Positions 44,839 through 53,429 of a DNA stretch of 55,568 nt are shown in pieces. The translations under genes and the position numbers were made by a program. The stretch is taken from IMG/VR virus record IMGVR_UViG_3300029319_000063, positions 1-55,568 of that record, one strand, 5' to 3'. The DNA comes from a virus. Under the pieces are notes generated by a model. It was not told the DNA's origin and made no database searches. It saw only the letters and a program-made list of their open reading frames with translations. Numbering within the stretch: position 1 is the stretch's first letter; each line of letters starts with the position of its first letter.

Positions 44839-46857
44839 TTAAACTTTAAAACCTTTAGCTCTAAGTAAATCACTTTTAGAAATAATTTCAACTTTACATT
44901 TAGCTCCTTCAAATGAATTGTGAGTATATCTACCTACATTTTTATAACAATGTGGATAATTAGGGTCATCTTCTAACACATCTGGACAAGGGTCTGCTTC
45001 AGTACCAACTAATAAATCAGAATTAGAATTAATGTCAGCCTCAGTAGCTTGTATTCCCTCTTCACCATCAGCACCAAAATCTACATGCCATTTCCAATAT
45101 TCATCAAAGTAAGCTTGACTTGTTAATGCATCAGGTCCACATTCATTACCTGTAGCACCACAAGATTGTAATTTTCTATTTTCTTGAATATTTGGATTCC
45201 AATTTGCAACTATGTAATACCATTCGTTAATATCACTTGGTACATGTAAATGATTTAAAACTTTTTGAGAGTAGTTATCACCAAAAGGTTTTATTGAAAA
45301 ATGATTAATCAGTTTAGAGTAACATCTACCAGTACAAGATGTTTCAGTTCCACTTACAGAATAATCGGCTGCTACTCCAGGGACAGGTAAATTCATGGTT
45401 GTGGCTCGATTAGTAAATCTCGATGATATATGTCCATTTCTACCTCTTGATTTTCCAACATGAGAATCCCAAAAAGAACCGTATTGATCTCTAACTATCA
45501 ATCTTATAAATCTTTCATCATCTGTTTTTTTAAAAAAGGGTTGTGCTGATGTGAAATGATTTATATCTGATGGGAATCCATTTGCTACTGTAACCTCATT
45601 ATTTACATATTGTTCCCAAGTTCCATATGAACCATCAGGTTTTACCAAATCATTTTTGTTTAAAGTAAATGTTTGTAGAGCAAAAGATGGTTTTATTTGT
45701 CCTGGTAAACATTCACCTGGATCACCACCATTACATATTGATTCATCATAATCACCATCCTCTGTATAACCTTGAAATGGATTACCTAAATTAAATAATG
45801 TTCCTGTACTTGTTTTATTTAGGAACTTAACCCACATAGCTATCGTAAACCCTTGTTCTAACCATACAGGATTATATTGGTCTGAACCAATAAATGGTAA
45901 GTTGTCTGATTCTTCTTGTCTTATTATTATCCCTTGATTTAAACCATTAATTCTTAAATAACCTTCTGATTGAGGTTCATATTCTGGTCTTTCATCTTCA
46001 GGTTGTATTTCAACAACTTTGTCTATATCAGTTAAATATTCATTTAAATCATCTCTTAAAGATTGTAATGTTTGCCCTTCATTAATAGTATTTTCCGCGT
46101 GTCTATCTAATCTAACAATATTACCTTGATTTGGCTCTGTCACTTGAATATCATTTACATTATGGTGTATATCTTGATTTGCAGATACATTCGTAGCCCA
46201 TGTATCAGGTATATCATCTGAATCCACATCTAAACTGAAGTTTGGTATTACACCTTTTAAAGCTTCGTATTCCGTAAAAAATTTATTTATTCTAGCTTGT
46301 CGTGTAATATTAACAGGTATTAACTCAAAAATATTAGTATCTAATATTTGTTTAGCCTTATCGATATCAATAACATAATTTTGATTTGAAAAAGATATAA
46401 AGTTAGCTAAAAAAGTAAACAACTCTTCGGTAAGATTTATAAAAAATGTAAATTCACCCAAAGCACAATTTTGCATTTCTATTTCAACGAAAGGAACTGA
46501 ATCTGGATTTAAACTTGCATCGTAATTTTCAAAATCAGGATCATCAGGACCATTATAAGTAACAAAATAAGAAAAATCACCCCAATCCAAATATTGATTT
46601 GTTTCGGTATCAAATTGACAATCCGCGGCCGAGTTTAAAACAGTGTCAAGTGATTCTGGTGTTAATTGTTGTTGGTAATCTTGTTGATATACAACTATAT
46701 TTTCTACGTCCTCTACATTATCAGTTTGTACAATATTACCATTCGAAAATATTCTTCTAAAATTATTTACATTGAAGTTTTCAAAGTCATCTGAGTTTTC
46801 CATCATTAAATTAATTATATAATCTAATAAACTCTCTATTAGTTGTATTTTCGTCAT
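44839..46857 (-). CDS. LamG-like baseplate/tail structural protein
   Basis: A 672-residue protein. The first 300 residues look baseplate-associated and are rich in acidic residues. A concanavalin/LamG-like domain spans about 310-560, with the paired strands EQGFTIAMWVKFLNKTSTGTLF and NEWYYIVANWNPN. Cys-containing insertions such as CNGGDPGECLPGQ, SCTGRCYSK and SCGATGNEC interrupt the domain. This is the same style of Cys-rich loop seen in the neighbouring giant proteins. The ATG lies 3 bases after the upstream stop, with GAGGTAA as ribosome site. LamG domains commonly bind glycans; binding by this protein is inferred. It lies in the baseplate block after gp6-like and DNRLRE-like proteins. Confidence 0.62.
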   Translation of the reverse strand: MTKIQLIESLLDYIINLMMENSDDFENFNVNNFRRIFSNGNIVQTDNVEDVENIVVYQQDYQQQLTPESLDTVLNSAADCQFDTETNQYLDWGDFSYFVTYNGPDDPDFENYDASLNPDSVPFVEIEMQNCALGEFTFFINLTEELFTFLANFISFSNQNYVIDIDKAKQILDTNIFELIPVNITRQARINKFFTEYEALKGVIPNFSLDVDSDDIPDTWATNVSANQDIHHNVNDIQVTEPNQGNIVRLDRHAENTINEGQTLQSLRDDLNEYLTDIDKVVEIQPEDERPEYEPQSEGYLRINGLNQGIIIRQEESDNLPFIGSDQYNPVWLEQGFTIAMWVKFLNKTSTGTLFNLGNPFQGYTEDGDYDESICNGGDPGECLPGQIKPSFALQTFTLNKNDLVKPDGSYGTWEQYVNNEVTVANGFPSDINHFTSAQPFFKKTDDERFIRLIVRDQYGSFWDSHVGKSRGRNGHISSRFTNRATTMNLPVPGVAADYSVSGTETSCTGRCYSKLINHFSIKPFGDNYSQKVLNHLHVPSDINEWYYIVANWNPNIQENRKLQSCGATGNECGPDALTSQAYFDEYWKWHVDFGADGEEGIQATEADINSNSDLLVGTEADPCPDVLEDDPNYPHCYKNVGRYTHNSFEGAKCKVEIISKSDLLRAKGFKV

Positions 46858-46860
46858 AAC

Positions 46861-47967
46861 TTACCTCTTTATCTTAAATTCAAAATCATTATCGATTATT
46901 TCTTCTTGACCATCATCATATTTTAATTTGTATAAAATTTTATAAACTCTATCAGGTTCAAATGTATTTAACCATTGAATAAAATAATTTGATTTAGCGT
47001 CACAACTTAAAAATGTGTAATCACTAAATGGAACTATTGTTTCATCAGAAGCTACATCTTTTATAGAGTACGAACCTGATTTTTCTGGTATATAAGAACC
47101 TGTAGCTGTTTGATATGATGTCGAGAAAGTTTTCTTTACAAATTTTTCTCTAGCCTTTAATCTAAATTTAACTTTATCAGATTCTTTATAAAATTCTTTT
47201 AAACCAATCATATTAATATCATTATTAACTAAACCACTCGATGTAATTTGATTTAATGAACCTGTATTTGAACCACTACATGCTATATGGTCATCCCATT
47301 GTACCTCTAACTTTGGTTGAAAAATAGTATTTGTATTTCTCGAAAAGAATTTTAATTTTCCAAATGTTGATGTATCTGTTTCTTGTGTTGTTAAAAATTT
47401 TATTAACATTCCATAGTTTGGTTCTTGTCCTTGCAACCACATATTTACCATATCACTAATATCAACATTTATATCTGCGGATTGTCCAACATCAAATGTT
47501 TGTATAGAAGCACTAAAAAGATGTACTGATCCTCCAGGAGTTTCCCAAGGTGCGCTAGAACCATTTGTTAATTTATTTTTATTTACCCAACTACATCCAT
47601 CAGTATTTTTAGGGTCATCACCGAATTTACCTGTTCCCTCTGTCCAAGACTGTGATATTGGTTGAAAACTTAAAGTATAATTTTTAGTTAACTTATCAGT
47701 ATTACCTTCAGCTTCAAACATTTTTAAAAAATATTTTGGATTTACAATACTACCATCAGAAACAGATTGTGATATAAATGTAAAATCATCACCACTAAAT
47801 TGTACTAATGCTCTTGTTGGATAATCAAATTCAAAATTATGAAATTCTTTTTTAACTTCTAATATTTCATCTTGACCAAAATTTTGATCTGTTTCTGGTA
47901 TACCGGTAATCTTATTAGAACCTGATGATATCCAAGTATCTTGTGATGGGAAAATAAAATAATGCAT
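46861..47967 (-). CDS. DNRLRE-like (CBM96-like) virion protein
   Basis: A 368-residue protein. Residues 1-235 follow the jelly-roll pattern of DNRLRE/CBM96 domains: FPSQDTWISSGSN at the start, NFGQDEILEVKKE, RALVQFSG, LSFQPISQSWTEGTGKFGDD in the middle, INVDISDMVNMWLQGQEPNYG and GMLIKFLTTQE near the end. The remaining 130 residues are beta-rich and unrecognised, ending DNDFEFKIKR. These domains occur in large secreted adhesins, and some bind polysaccharide. Here the gene sits directly after the gp6-like wedge gene, its start overlapping that stop (TAATG) behind GAGGAG. It probably attaches to the baseplate, perhaps as an adapter; this is inferred. Confidence 0.62.
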   Translation of the reverse strand: MHYFIFPSQDTWISSGSNKITGIPETDQNFGQDEILEVKKEFHNFEFDYPTRALVQFSGDDFTFISQSVSDGSIVNPKYFLKMFEAEGNTDKLTKNYTLSFQPISQSWTEGTGKFGDDPKNTDGCSWVNKNKLTNGSSAPWETPGGSVHLFSASIQTFDVGQSADINVDISDMVNMWLQGQEPNYGMLIKFLTTQETDTSTFGKLKFFSRNTNTIFQPKLEVQWDDHIACSGSNTGSLNQITSSGLVNNDINMIGLKEFYKESDKVKFRLKAREKFVKKTFSTSYQTATGSYIPEKSGSYSIKDVASDETIVPFSDYTFLSCDAKSNYFIQWLNTFEPDRVYKILYKLKYDDGQEEIIDNDFEFKIKR

Positions 47968-50210
47968 TATCTAACTACTCCTCTTATGTTTTCTGTTGGG
48001 TTCTTTAATTCAAACACACTTGGTGATACTGATGGTAAAATAACACCATCAGATACAAAATAATCACTTTCATCTGTAGCTTCACTATTAATATAAAATT
48101 GTGAAAAATCATACTGCCAATTATATTTAGAAGAATTTTGTGCAGTACATTGTCCGATATCACCTGATGGACAACTATTATAATTATAATCCCACAACTT
48201 AACTGCACCATCTATATTATTCACAGCTCTGTTGTTAGATAAATTGTTAAAATCTTGTGTTAACTCAACATAACTAACACTCCTAACTCCTTCTAAATCC
48301 ATCAATTCATAATATAAATCATTCGTGTGAATTGTGTCTTTAAAAAACATTTTATTCACATTAAAATAATTTTGAATTGTATTTATACATCTCAATTTTA
48401 CTGCAGATTTATCGGCATTTCTATGAGAGAATACTTCAAAGGCTACACCAAAATTAACAACCATTCCATCTACAATGTTAATTTTATCCGTTAACATTCT
48501 AAAATTATCCAAATAATTTATCAAATTATTTTTTAGTGGATGCATAGTGTTACCATTATTTAATGCTGGAGCTAGATTTCCATTACCATCATATGTTAAC
48601 AGATATAATTCTAGTGTAGCTAACATATCTCCTGCATAATTATTATTAACATCTGAAGTTAGTTGTACATATTGCTCAAAAAATTCTTGTAATTTTACAA
48701 CACTTTCTTGCAAATCTACTGCTGGCTGATCTGGATTTAGTATTGCGTCTGTTATTTGGCTACTGAGAGTATAATAATCACTCATCAAAATTTGACCATC
48801 TTCATTTAAATCTAAATTTGAAAATAATTCATTTTCAACACCTAAACCTGTTCTTTTACAATATACTTTACCTATACTCCCAAATTTAGCTGGTAATGCT
48901 AAAGCTCTAGCTTCATAATCTTCTTTCGTAACACATCTGTTTTGTGCTGCAAAATAAGCTTTTGCACCTCTTCTAATATCTTCTATATTTTGGTTACCTT
49001 GCCCACCTTTAGCTGGTATGTTGTTAGTGGCTGTTAAATTTTTACCTGTATCATCCCCATTTAAAATCACAAAAGAGTTTATGGTTGTTAAATCATTAGT
49101 TGATACATTAGAATCTATACCCCCACCAACCTTATATGTTACTTCTAAAGTTGTATTGAACGGAGCCTCTCCAAGTGTCAATCTATCATTAGCTCTTAAT
49201 GGGTCTATAGATACATCTATTTTATTTAAGACACCATCAGGTAAAGTTATACCTGCAGTATCTAAAACATCAGTTTCATCTAAGGTTGTTTTTTGATTTC
49301 TTAACACACCATTACCAAAAACTAAAGATGTTTTTCCATCTGAATTTATTTCAGTAATAAATTTTTTAGATGTTTTTATATACTTTAATGAGTATGGAAC
49401 TGGATCTTTAGTAGATACAATACTATCATCTGAGAAAGAATAAGCATTATCTCTATCATTATCATCTAAATAATGTGTTTCTAATGGAACTCTATCTTGT
49501 GCTAAAAACTCAACCTCTCTCCATACATTTCCTGTAGATGTATCTCTAACAGATTCTATGGATATTACATTAGTTTCATCCAATGTTAATCTTAAAAATT
49601 TAGTTGGACTTCCAACAGTAAATCTTCGTGTTTTTGTTTCCGATGAAATGGCGTTTACTTGTCGTGTTATTAGATAACTTGTAACCACACCATTTGAATC
49701 AAAAGTTAAAGGTTCAGGTTGTAAATCTGTAGAACCACTTGTTGAAAAATCAACTATATCTGTTGTTTCAAACTTTATATTAGAATCTGAATCTGATGTT
49801 AATGTCATCCCTTTAGCTATAGTCAAACAATCATTAAAGTTTGGTTTTAAATTATTTAAATCTGAATTATCTACTCCTAATTCTTGTGTAACAGTTAATG
49901 TTGTTACAGCTGCAGATGTTGGTTTTACTTTATAACCCAACATATTAGCTATGTTCACCACATTTCTTCTTTCTTGAGCTAATGGTAACATCATCTCTTT
50001 ATATTGTTGATCTATATAAAACGATAATACATCACCAACATATGCCGACATTTCTATTAACATCATACCAGGAGATGTTTCATTAAAATCTTGATATGTG
50101 TCTGGGAAATATGATTTTGCATATTCTAACAATGAAGTTTTAAAATCTGCGAAATCTTTATTAATATATTCTACATTACTAACCGAGTATTCTTTATCTC
50201 TATACGGCAT
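47967..50210 (-). CDS. Baseplate wedge protein, gp6-like
   Basis: A 747-residue T4 gp6 / P2 J-type baseplate wedge protein, part of the ring that triggers sheath contraction. The N-terminal signature FADFKTSLLEYAKSYFPD...NETSPGMMLIEMSAYVGDVL...YIDQQYKEMMLP is characteristic of this family in marine T4-like phages. Other family segments are VFGNGVLRNQ, VGGGIDSNV and RRGAKAYFAAQNRCVTKEDYEA. Unusual is a short acidic insert near residues 465-482 (LDLNEDGQILMSDYYTLSSQ) with the Dx[DN]xDG pattern of a dockerin or EF-hand loop. The ribosome site AGGAGAATATAATG is strong. It follows gp25-like, as in many myophage baseplate clusters. Confidence 0.85.
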   Translation of the reverse strand: MPYRDKEYSVSNVEYINKDFADFKTSLLEYAKSYFPDTYQDFNETSPGMMLIEMSAYVGDVLSFYIDQQYKEMMLPLAQERRNVVNIANMLGYKVKPTSAAVTTLTVTQELGVDNSDLNNLKPNFNDCLTIAKGMTLTSDSDSNIKFETTDIVDFSTSGSTDLQPEPLTFDSNGVVTSYLITRQVNAISSETKTRRFTVGSPTKFLRLTLDETNVISIESVRDTSTGNVWREVEFLAQDRVPLETHYLDDNDRDNAYSFSDDSIVSTKDPVPYSLKYIKTSKKFITEINSDGKTSLVFGNGVLRNQKTTLDETDVLDTAGITLPDGVLNKIDVSIDPLRANDRLTLGEAPFNTTLEVTYKVGGGIDSNVSTNDLTTINSFVILNGDDTGKNLTATNNIPAKGGQGNQNIEDIRRGAKAYFAAQNRCVTKEDYEARALALPAKFGSIGKVYCKRTGLGVENELFSNLDLNEDGQILMSDYYTLSSQITDAILNPDQPAVDLQESVVKLQEFFEQYVQLTSDVNNNYAGDMLATLELYLLTYDGNGNLAPALNNGNTMHPLKNNLINYLDNFRMLTDKINIVDGMVVNFGVAFEVFSHRNADKSAVKLRCINTIQNYFNVNKMFFKDTIHTNDLYYELMDLEGVRSVSYVELTQDFNNLSNNRAVNNIDGAVKLWDYNYNSCPSGDIGQCTAQNSSKYNWQYDFSQFYINSEATDESDYFVSDGVILPSVSPSVFELKNPTENIRGVVR

Positions 50211-50226
50211 TATATTCTCCTAGTGT

Positions 50227-50664
50227 TTATACATCAACAATTACAGAATCCAATGTATTTGGATCTCTAGTCACATGAAAATCTACTTTTATACTTATAG
50301 TATTTTTTCCCAAAGAATCCATCTGACTAATATTAACATCAATATTATTGATAGTGACAAAAGGTAATAGATTTTGAAAGGTTGTAGTTAAATCAGCCTT
50401 TATTTCATCTACTGTACTATTGTCAAGTTGTTGAAATAAGTAAGTTCTTAACCCTAAACCAATTGTTGGTTGCATTAATCTTTCACCTCTTTCAGTTGAT
50501 AAGAGTAGTTTTATATTCTGTTTTACTGCATCCAATGTGGTTCGTGTTGATTGAAACCATCCATCTATACCATCGGATTTAGTAAAGGGTAATGATAAAC
50601 CAATAAATTGTTCTTCATCATTATCTTGTATATATGGTTTTCTACTTTTATCTAGTATAGCCAT
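50227..50664 (-). CDS. Baseplate wedge protein, gp25-like
   Basis: A 145-residue GPW/gp25-family protein. The family signature is clear: AVKQNIKLLLSTERGERLM followed by QPTIGLGLRTYLFQQ, then INNIDVNIS and TISIKVDFHV strands. gp25 proteins link sheath initiation to the inner baseplate and are conserved across contractile systems. The N-terminal 30 residues (MAILDKSRKPYIQDNDEEQF) are an extension common in phage versions. The start overlaps the upstream stop (TAATG), with AAGGAA as ribosome site. Its position immediately before gp6-like supports the assignment. Confidence 0.87.
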   Translation of the reverse strand: MAILDKSRKPYIQDNDEEQFIGLSLPFTKSDGIDGWFQSTRTTLDAVKQNIKLLLSTERGERLMQPTIGLGLRTYLFQQLDNSTVDEIKADLTTTFQNLLPFVTINNIDVNISQMDSLGKNTISIKVDFHVTRDPNTLDSVIVDV

Positions 50665-51098
50665 TATTCAGTTCCTTTTTTAATATTTACTAATTTTACT
50701 TTAGTATTTTGCTCATTTGTTTCATTTCTACTAACAGGATTTCTACCAATATAAGCGTGTCCTTTTGAAACTAATAACCCACCTTGTCCACCTGTTTTAT
50801 TCAAATTAATTTTTGGTATACTGACACCACCTTTTGTACCTATTAAGGGTGCTGGAGCTCCAGAAGGTGTGATATAGTTTACACTAACATTAACATCAGC
50901 TGGTAAAAAAGTTTGGGTTTTAAGTTCTTCAACTTCCAATATAGCTTTCATTTCAGTTATAGTAAACTCTTGTGATTGTATAAACTTTATGATAGCGTCA
51001 GCTTGAAGTTTTGCTATTTTAGGACAATTACCTGCATCTTCAGCTTTAGGTCCTAATCCCTCTACACAAGCTTTTTCTAAATCCATTCTCAAACCCAT
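50664..51098 (-). CDS. Unknown baseplate-cluster protein
   Basis: A 144-residue protein without a recognised family. It begins MGLRMDLEKACVEGLGPKAE, has a helical middle (CPKIAKLQADAIIKFIQSQEFT), and a C-terminal Gly-rich stretch NLNKTGGQGGLLVSKGHAYIG. Its start overlaps the upstream stop and its stop overlaps the gp25-like start, so it is tightly coupled to baseplate assembly genes. No signal peptide or membrane segment is visible. A minor baseplate or hub protein is the likeliest role, from position only. Confidence 0.55.
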   Translation of the reverse strand: MGLRMDLEKACVEGLGPKAEDAGNCPKIAKLQADAIIKFIQSQEFTITEMKAILEVEELKTQTFLPADVNVSVNYITPSGAPAPLIGTKGGVSIPKINLNKTGGQGGLLVSKGHAYIGRNPVSRNETNEQNTKVKLVNIKKGTE

Positions 51099-51544
51099 TA
51101 CATTGGCCTTTTTTCTTTTGCTTTTTCATCCATAGCTTTTAATACTTTACTATAATCTTTTGTAAATATGTTTTTAACATTATCAGGAACACTGTTTGGA
51201 TTAGCTCCCATCGATGCTATCATTTCATCTGGATTTACACCTTGTTTACCATTCATCAAATTACCATATTGATTTTTTAGAACATTACTCATATCATTAC
51301 TTGTATATGTTCCACCACTCATTGTTTTCCATTCATCATCCATGGCAGTTTCATTTAATACATCATTTAATATAGAATTTTTTGTAAATTCTTTTTTCTC
51401 AACTATTTTATTTTTTGATTTTGGTTGAGAAACTTTTTGTTGTGTAGGTTGTTTTAATTCTGTTATTACTTCATGAATTGCCATCGCAACTTCTTCTCTA
51501 ACGATTTGTCTGATTATAGTTTTTATATTTTTTTTCTTTTTCAT
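51098..51544 (-). CDS. Unknown Lys-rich protein in baseplate cluster
   Basis: A 148-residue protein beginning MKKKKNIKTIIRQIVREEVA, followed by a helix AIHEVITELKQ, a Lys/Gln-rich linker and a C-terminal part with NVKNIFTKDYSKVLKAMDEK. The N-terminal REEVAMAIHEVI helix resembles small proteins I have seen near T4-like marine phage baseplate genes, but none has a known function. The ribosome site GAGGTTAAACATG is good. It lies between spike and gp25-like genes, overlapping the next gene by one base. It may be a chaperone or minor hub component; this is unproven. Confidence 0.5.
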   Translation of the reverse strand: MKKKKNIKTIIRQIVREEVAMAIHEVITELKQPTQQKVSQPKSKNKIVEKKEFTKNSILNDVLNETAMDDEWKTMSGGTYTSNDMSNVLKNQYGNLMNGKQGVNPDEMIASMGANPNSVPDNVKNIFTKDYSKVLKAMDEKAKEKRPM

Positions 51545-51553
51545 GTTTAACCT

Positions 51554-52900
51554 CTATTGTTGTTCTTCTTCATTACTTTCAATGAAATGATTATTACTTA
51601 AAAATTCTGGTTTTTTTAATTTTCTAATTAAACTTGCCCATTGACTAGCTAGTGGTTTGTTAGTTGAATCCACTAAAGGTAATGGAGCTCCTTGACATAA
51701 TCCATGTGCTGTTTGTAAAACTTCTAAAACTTCAGTTAAAAATAATTTTAATTGATTTCCCAATACTAAATTTTCAACTTCTGAACCTTCATCAAATTTT
51801 TGTTTTGCTTTTTTACCAATAAAAAAATTAGATGATTCAATTGTAGTTGAGTTTTCAGAAATTAATTCTATAGAATTTGCTGAACCAAATATAATATTAT
51901 CAAAAGATGATAAAAACATACTTTGTTTTTTTGAATTTATTGTTATCTTATCTGATGATAAAAACAATTGTGGATTATCATACTCATAATTATAAATATT
52001 ACTATCTATAAATCTCGTATTACCTTCTTTAGAATTACTAGCTAGAACAAATTTTTTCTCTACTACCTTAGATTCTCCTGAAGAATCATCCAACTCACCA
52101 TCAAATTGAAAATGATCCCATATAGAACCTTTGGTTGTCATTGATAATATAGTATTATCATTTAAAGATTCAAACTTGTTAAATTTAGATCTACCATTTG
52201 ATATCATAAATATAGGATTTTGATCTCTACTACCTAATCTAATACTATTCCCATGTCTACCCTCAATCATCATATCACCATGAATATCTCTATATGCCGG
52301 TTTATCATTTCTCGGATTATCTAATTTTTCTACATAAGGTTTTTGTAATCTTTTATAATCAGATTTTATAAAATTTGGTGATTCACCTTTATTTTCTGCA
52401 ATACTTTTTTTTGTAAATTTTCCAGATTGATCAAAAAAACCTTCAATTGGATTACCATCAGCATCATATTGTTGTGATTTAGACCCTACAATTTTACCAT
52501 TTATTGTTGGTATAGAATCGATTAATCCAAAAGGATCTGTATTATGATTTGGAGAATTTTGAGTATTTAGTGGTCCTAAATAAAAATTTTGTCCTGCAAA
52601 AGAACACAATAGTACAGGATCTCCTACAGCTGGAACATCAACCATACCCCTCATCAATGGAAAATATCTTTTATCAGAACCAAATGTTCTATAAGCGGTT
52701 TGATTATCCTTAATATGTGATTTAGCTATAATACTATTTTGGTGATTATCGTTTTGCCAAGCCTTTGATTGTTGACTTGTAGCTACATCAGTTACTTGTC
52801 CAGGTACAAATTGTAAATATACATCACCTCTTTGACTTGTTCCGAATCCAGCTTTTCCTGTTTTCCTCGATGTATTAGATTTTATAAATGTTGAACTCAT
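51554..52900 (-). CDS. gp5-like baseplate spike protein (OB-fold plus beta-prism)
   Basis: A 448-residue protein. Residues about 25-115 look like the OB-fold of T4 gp5/VgrG-type spikes: VYLQFVPGQVTDV, then FPLMRGMVDVPAVGDPVLLC, then NFYLGPLN. Residues about 215-235 (IHGDMMIEGRHGNSIRLGSR) and 315-365 (LFLSSDKITINSKKQSMFLS, NIIFGSANSIELIS) match the repetitive strands of the C-terminal spike prism. There is no lysozyme domain, unlike T4 gp5. It would form the membrane-piercing needle at the baseplate centre. The ribosome site GGGAA overlaps the upstream stop. Assignment rests on motif pattern and position. Confidence 0.62.
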   Translation of the reverse strand: MSSTFIKSNTSRKTGKAGFGTSQRGDVYLQFVPGQVTDVATSQQSKAWQNDNHQNSIIAKSHIKDNQTAYRTFGSDKRYFPLMRGMVDVPAVGDPVLLCSFAGQNFYLGPLNTQNSPNHNTDPFGLIDSIPTINGKIVGSKSQQYDADGNPIEGFFDQSGKFTKKSIAENKGESPNFIKSDYKRLQKPYVEKLDNPRNDKPAYRDIHGDMMIEGRHGNSIRLGSRDQNPIFMISNGRSKFNKFESLNDNTILSMTTKGSIWDHFQFDGELDDSSGESKVVEKKFVLASNSKEGNTRFIDSNIYNYEYDNPQLFLSSDKITINSKKQSMFLSSFDNIIFGSANSIELISENSTTIESSNFFIGKKAKQKFDEGSEVENLVLGNQLKLFLTEVLEVLQTAHGLCQGAPLPLVDSTNKPLASQWASLIRKLKKPEFLSNNHFIESNEEEQQ

Positions 52901-52903
52901 TTA

Positions 52904-53302
52904 TTAATTCCCTATCGTAGATTTTGTTTTTTGTTTTAAAATAGTAATTTCATCACTCTTTTTTTGTATATCATTCACATCTTCTTGAAGTGCATTTATT
53001 AAATCTTCTTTTTCTGCATCTGTTAATAACATAGATTCTTCATCTCCTGATGATGATTTTGCTAATATCCTTTGATACACACTAGCTAATTTAACTAAAT
53101 GTTCATCATTTTTAATAGCAACATCAAATAATTCTTTTATTAATGGAGCTACCATGACAGCGTCATCAAGTGTTTGAATCATCCCATGTATTTCTTGAAT
53201 TAACAAATCTAATTGAAGTTTTTTATTCTTCTGATTATCATATATGTCTTTTGTTAAATCTTGAAAAGTTTTACCTTCAAATATTTCATCTTTAGATTTC
53301 AT
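52904..53302 (-). CDS. Small helical protein at start of baseplate operon
   Basis: A 132-residue, almost entirely helical, acidic protein: DNQKNKKLQLDLLIQEIHG near the start, IKELFDVAIKNDEHLVKLAS mid-protein and a C-terminal coiled coil (EKEDLINALQEDVNDIQKKS). No family is recognised. The gene begins a transcription unit: it follows a terminator, carries a candidate late promoter 31 bases upstream and has GAGGAAAATT as ribosome site. It is immediately followed by the spike gene. A structural or assembly-chaperone role is plausible from position only. Confidence 0.55.
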   Translation of the reverse strand: MKSKDEIFEGKTFQDLTKDIYDNQKNKKLQLDLLIQEIHGMIQTLDDAVMVAPLIKELFDVAIKNDEHLVKLASVYQRILAKSSSGDEESMLLTDAEKEDLINALQEDVNDIQKKSDEITILKQKTKSTIGN

Positions 53303-53332
53303 AATTTTCCTCTTACTATTAAATAGTATTAT

Positions 53333-53346
53333 TCATATATAAATAT
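53333..53346 (-). promoter_or_regulatory. Candidate late promoter element upstream of baseplate operon
   Basis: Minus-strand ATATTTATATATGA, identical over 14 bases to the copies near 6730 and 42925, lies 31 bases before ATG 53302 and just downstream of the hairpin terminator. That is where a promoter for the baseplate operon would be expected. Confidence 0.5.
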
Positions 53347-53372
53347 AAAATTTGTAAAAATATAAGCAGAAT

Positions 53373-53402
53373 AAAAAAACCTGTTTGAATAAACAGGCTT
53401 TT
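53373..53402 (-). terminator. Rho-independent terminator after late sigma gene
   Basis: A perfect 7-bp stem (CCTGTTT / AAACAGG at 53380-53386 and 53391-53397) with a four-base loop is followed on the minus strand by seven T. The plus-strand side also ends in a T run, so it could work in both directions. It separates the sigma-factor unit from the baseplate unit. Confidence 0.85.
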
Positions 53403-53429
53403 TATAACAATTAATCTAATTAATATTAT

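Noticed and set aside
21085-50210. Diversity-generating retroelement acting on the large adhesin-like genes
   Set aside because: No reverse transcriptase gene and no template/variable repeat pair was seen in this window.
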